From NCBI GenBank assembly GCA_964437595.1, contig CAYTHO010000012.1:24139-88138 (forward strand): a stretch of 64,000 nt of DNA. The letters run 5' to 3'. The notes under the pieces were generated by a model that worked only from the letters and a program-made list of their open reading frames with translations, did not search any database and was not told the origin of the DNA. Below are positions 62,421-64,000 of this stretch, piece by piece (the first letter of the stretch is position 1; every line of letters starts with the position of its first letter). Origin of the DNA: DSYU01 sp964437595. GTDB taxonomy: Bacteria; Chloroflexota; Anaerolineae; Anaerolineales; Anaerolineaceae. The translations under genes were made by a program, and so were the position numbers.

Positions 62421-63431
62421 CTGTGTCACAATCGGGAAGGTGGCTACCCACTCATCGTTTGCCGCGATGCGCACCTCGTAGCGGTCCCCGGCCCGGTAGC
62501 TGTCCGCGCTGTAGTCCGGCTCCAGCCCGCTGCAGATGTTCTGCGCGTACATGCCCCGCAGCATCTTCTTCGCCACCTTCTCTGTTTGCAGGTCATACAG
62601 CACGATCGTCCACAGCTTCTGGTAAGCGGTCTGTTTGGGCGCAACATACACACAGATGCGGTCGCCTTGCTGGAAATCCGAAGAAAACCGGTAGCGTCCA
62701 TTGGTGATCAGCGAAAAGTGGATTTCGGAGAAGTACGACTCGCGTTTCTCCAATTGGGGCGCCTGGGGGAAGCTGAGCGCCAGCGGTGGCGAACTGCTAT
62801 CCGGCACGCCGCGTTCGATGCGCCGGGCGATGCTGATCACGTTGTCCGGATTAATCGCCCGTTTCGGGGTATCGTAGGAGACCTGGACGAAGATGCTGCC
62901 CTTGATGAAGGAAATGGTGATTACATCGCCGCCCGCGCTTTGACCCACCACGCTGGCCTGGCCGATGGGCGGCGTCTCGACCGCCGTGTACCCGGCGGGG
63001 AGTGACAGGACGCTCTCAGCGTAGGGCCGGGCGGCTGCGCTGATGCGCATGGAGATGCTGCCCTGCGGAATGATCCGGCACACCGCCTGCGCGCTGGTCA
63101 GTTGGACGGTGTAATCCAGCGACTGGCATTGGGAAAGGTCTGCCAGGCGCGGCAGGTATTCGTACAGTTCTTTACCCGGGATGGCCGTGGCGCTTTCTTC
63201 GGCGGAGATAACTGTCTCAATTGCCGTGATTTCCGTGGCCCGAAAAGGATCCGGGGTGGAAGTCCGCTCCCAGAATGGGCGGGTTGTTGAGATCTGGGTC
63301 GGTGAAGATGTTGCGATTGGGGTAAACGCGATTGGCGCCGGCGTGGCCGAAGGAGAACACCCACTTGCCGTGCTGCTCATGATCAGAAAGAAAAAGATCG
63401 GTACGATGAAATTGCCTGCGCAATTTCGCAT
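62418..63431 (-). CDS. Lipoprotein of unknown function
   Basis: This 337-residue exported lipoprotein has a hydrophobic signal, IVPIFFFLIMSSTASGC, with the lipid-attached Cys near residue 25. A Thr/Pro/Ser-rich tether of about 40 residues follows, then a folded domain with four Cys (SQCQSLDYTVQL, QAVCRI, DRICVYV, NICSGL) and mostly beta-type sequence. I do not recognise the family. ATG at 63431 has GAAGG upstream. It is convergent with the sensor gene across a terminator. Confidence 0.7.
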   Translation of the reverse strand: MRNCAGNFIVPIFFFLIMSSTASGCSPSATPAPIAFTPIATSSPTQISTTRPFWERTSTPDPFRATEITAIETVISAEESATAIPGKELYEYLPRLADLSQCQSLDYTVQLTSAQAVCRIIPQGSISMRISAAARPYAESVLSLPAGYTAVETPPIGQASVVGQSAGGDVITISFIKGSIFVQVSYDTPKRAINPDNVISIARRIERGVPDSSSPPLALSFPQAPQLEKRESYFSEIHFSLITNGRYRFSSDFQQGDRICVYVAPKQTAYQKLWTIVLYDLQTEKVAKKMLRGMYAQNICSGLEPDYSADSYRAGDRYEVRIAANDEWVATFPIVTQ

Positions 63432-63691
63432 GCTGCCTTCACCCTGCAGAAATAGACGTTTCACACCCAACCCACCAGATCAAAAAGATAAAAAGAAGTT
63501 GTCACAATAAAGGAGACAGTACCCAAATTATAGTCGATTTACCCGTTTTCGTATATTTCCGGCGCGAATCGAACCAGGGATAATCGAAAAGCACGAACAG
63601 CTCTGCGGGGCAGGCTGACTTCCGCCCCTGCGGCTGCGCCGCTGCTGCCTCTAATGTGAAAACAGAGGACAAATGTTGAAGCCTTCCCGCC

Positions 63692-63796
63692 GCCCGGGGA
63701 CGCAGTCCCCGGGCTAGAAAAGCGCGAAGCCCGGCGGAGCCGGGCAGTGCGTGGAATAGACGCGTGAATGCGATGCCAGCCCGGCAAAGCCGGGCT
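63692..63796. repeat. Three REP-like GC hairpins
   Basis: GCCCGGGGAC/GTCCCCGGGC (63692-63714), GCCCGGC/GCCGGGC (63729-63745) and AGCCCGGC/GCCGGGCT (63778-63796) all have 3-base loops. The last two share the arms AGCCCGGC-n3-GCCGGGC. This is the form of dispersed palindromic repeats; copies elsewhere in the genome cannot be checked here. Confidence 0.7.
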
Positions 63797-63870
63797 TCCT
63801 TCCTCCCGTTGGCCCAGGACTGTGTTCCGGGGCGTGCCCACAAACCGCGTCTCCATAATATGTCGTCTGA

Positions 63871-63935
63871 TCTTGCTCTAAAGAGCAAGAAATATCGAGC
63901 CGTTTGGGCGGGCAAAAGGTTGCCCAAACGTCTCG
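63871..63935. repeat. Two further hairpins near the window end
   Basis: TCTTGCTCT (63871-63879) pairs perfectly with AGAGCAAGA (63882-63890). CGAGCCGTTTGGGC (63896-63909) pairs in 13 of 14 positions with 63922-63935. Neither is followed by a T-run. Confidence 0.6.
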
Positions 63936-64000
63936 AAACTCCGTACTTGACCATTTGCACTGCTTCTCATCGTGCCGTATAAAGTGGCGGCGCCACAGGA

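Larger units (their letters stand above)
63432..64000. other. Gene-free, hairpin-rich right edge
   Basis: I see no convincing gene. ORFs of up to 152 codons here translate repeat sequence. The stretch contains three GC hairpins (63692-63796) and two further hairpins (63871-63890 and 63896-63935). It may be a stable-repeat region or the edge of a neighbouring element. Confidence 0.55.

Noticed and set aside
63502..63960. 152-codon minus-strand ORF at the right edge
   Set aside because: It translates the GC hairpins and has no ribosome-binding site or domain.

Overview
The window reads as chromosomal DNA of a Gram-negative-like or monoderm environmental bacterium, most plausibly a Chloroflexota (Anaerolineae-type) genome. 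This is inference from gene content: giant tandem-cyclase/AAA/TPR proteins, many 4-helix-bundle/HAMP sensors, several stand-alone cyclic-nucleotide-binding domains, two RGGTGKS-type MinD ATPases, a nucleotide-transporter-like/HEAT/CNBD fusion, and moderately GC-rich DNA with ordinary Shine-Dalgarno sites. No rRNA, tRNA or CRISPR array was seen. Layout: (1) 1-8.9 kb is an accessory region: a primase-like/DUF3987-like gene pair beside a 23-bp tandem repeat like IS21-type ends, a vapBC-type toxin-antitoxin pair, a decayed membrane-anchored pseudogene, and two divergent P-loop ATPases of the DUF234 and DUF4143 types. The ATPases are separated by a 600-bp spacer packed with degenerate 19-bp palindromes. 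A 50-bp palindromic direct repeat brackets the vapC-to-ATPase segment. (2) 8.9-24.6 kb is a cyclic-nucleotide signalling island. It has two soluble-adenylyl-cyclase-like giants, each with two complementary half-active cyclase domains, one canonical membrane class III adenylate cyclase, two 4HB/HAMP membrane proteins, an ECF sigma factor with a membrane partner, a CNBD protein and a divergent CNBD-GGDEF diguanylate cyclase. A plausible reading is that cAMP made here is read by the CNBD proteins and partly converted into c-di-GMP output. (3) 24.6-25.7 kb is a LytR-CpsA-Psr gene of mosaic composition. (4) 25.9-32 kb is a radical-SAM peptide-modification cassette: PqqD-like protein, two radical SAM/SPASM enzymes, HPr-kinase-like protein, Ser/His signal peptidase. 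It resembles the computationally named SynChlorMet (Scm) cassette and is followed by a complete ISAs1-family insertion sequence with a 9-bp target duplication. Just beyond that lies a 66-aa Cys-containing candidate precursor peptide with its own consensus promoter. (5) 32.2-37.4 kb holds two paralogous large surface proteins. (6) 37.6-45.6 kb holds PrsW and a duplicated MinD-ATPase/small winged-helix module ending in CNBD proteins and a transporter/HEAT/CNBD fusion. (7) 45.7-58.5 kb is a two-protein, three-module NRPS (C-A-PCP / docking-C-A-PCP-E-C-A-PCP-C) ending in a condensation domain instead of a thioesterase; its last module carries the scar of an excised epimerization domain. (8) 58.5-64 kb holds a family 5 solute-binding lipoprotein, a 4HB-HAMP-GAF sensor, a lipoprotein and a hairpin-rich end without genes. 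The most promising undescribed material is the peptide cassette with its candidate precursor, the cyclase island with a C-terminal tail shared by two of its signalling proteins, the duplicated MinD module, and the NRPS E-domain scar.
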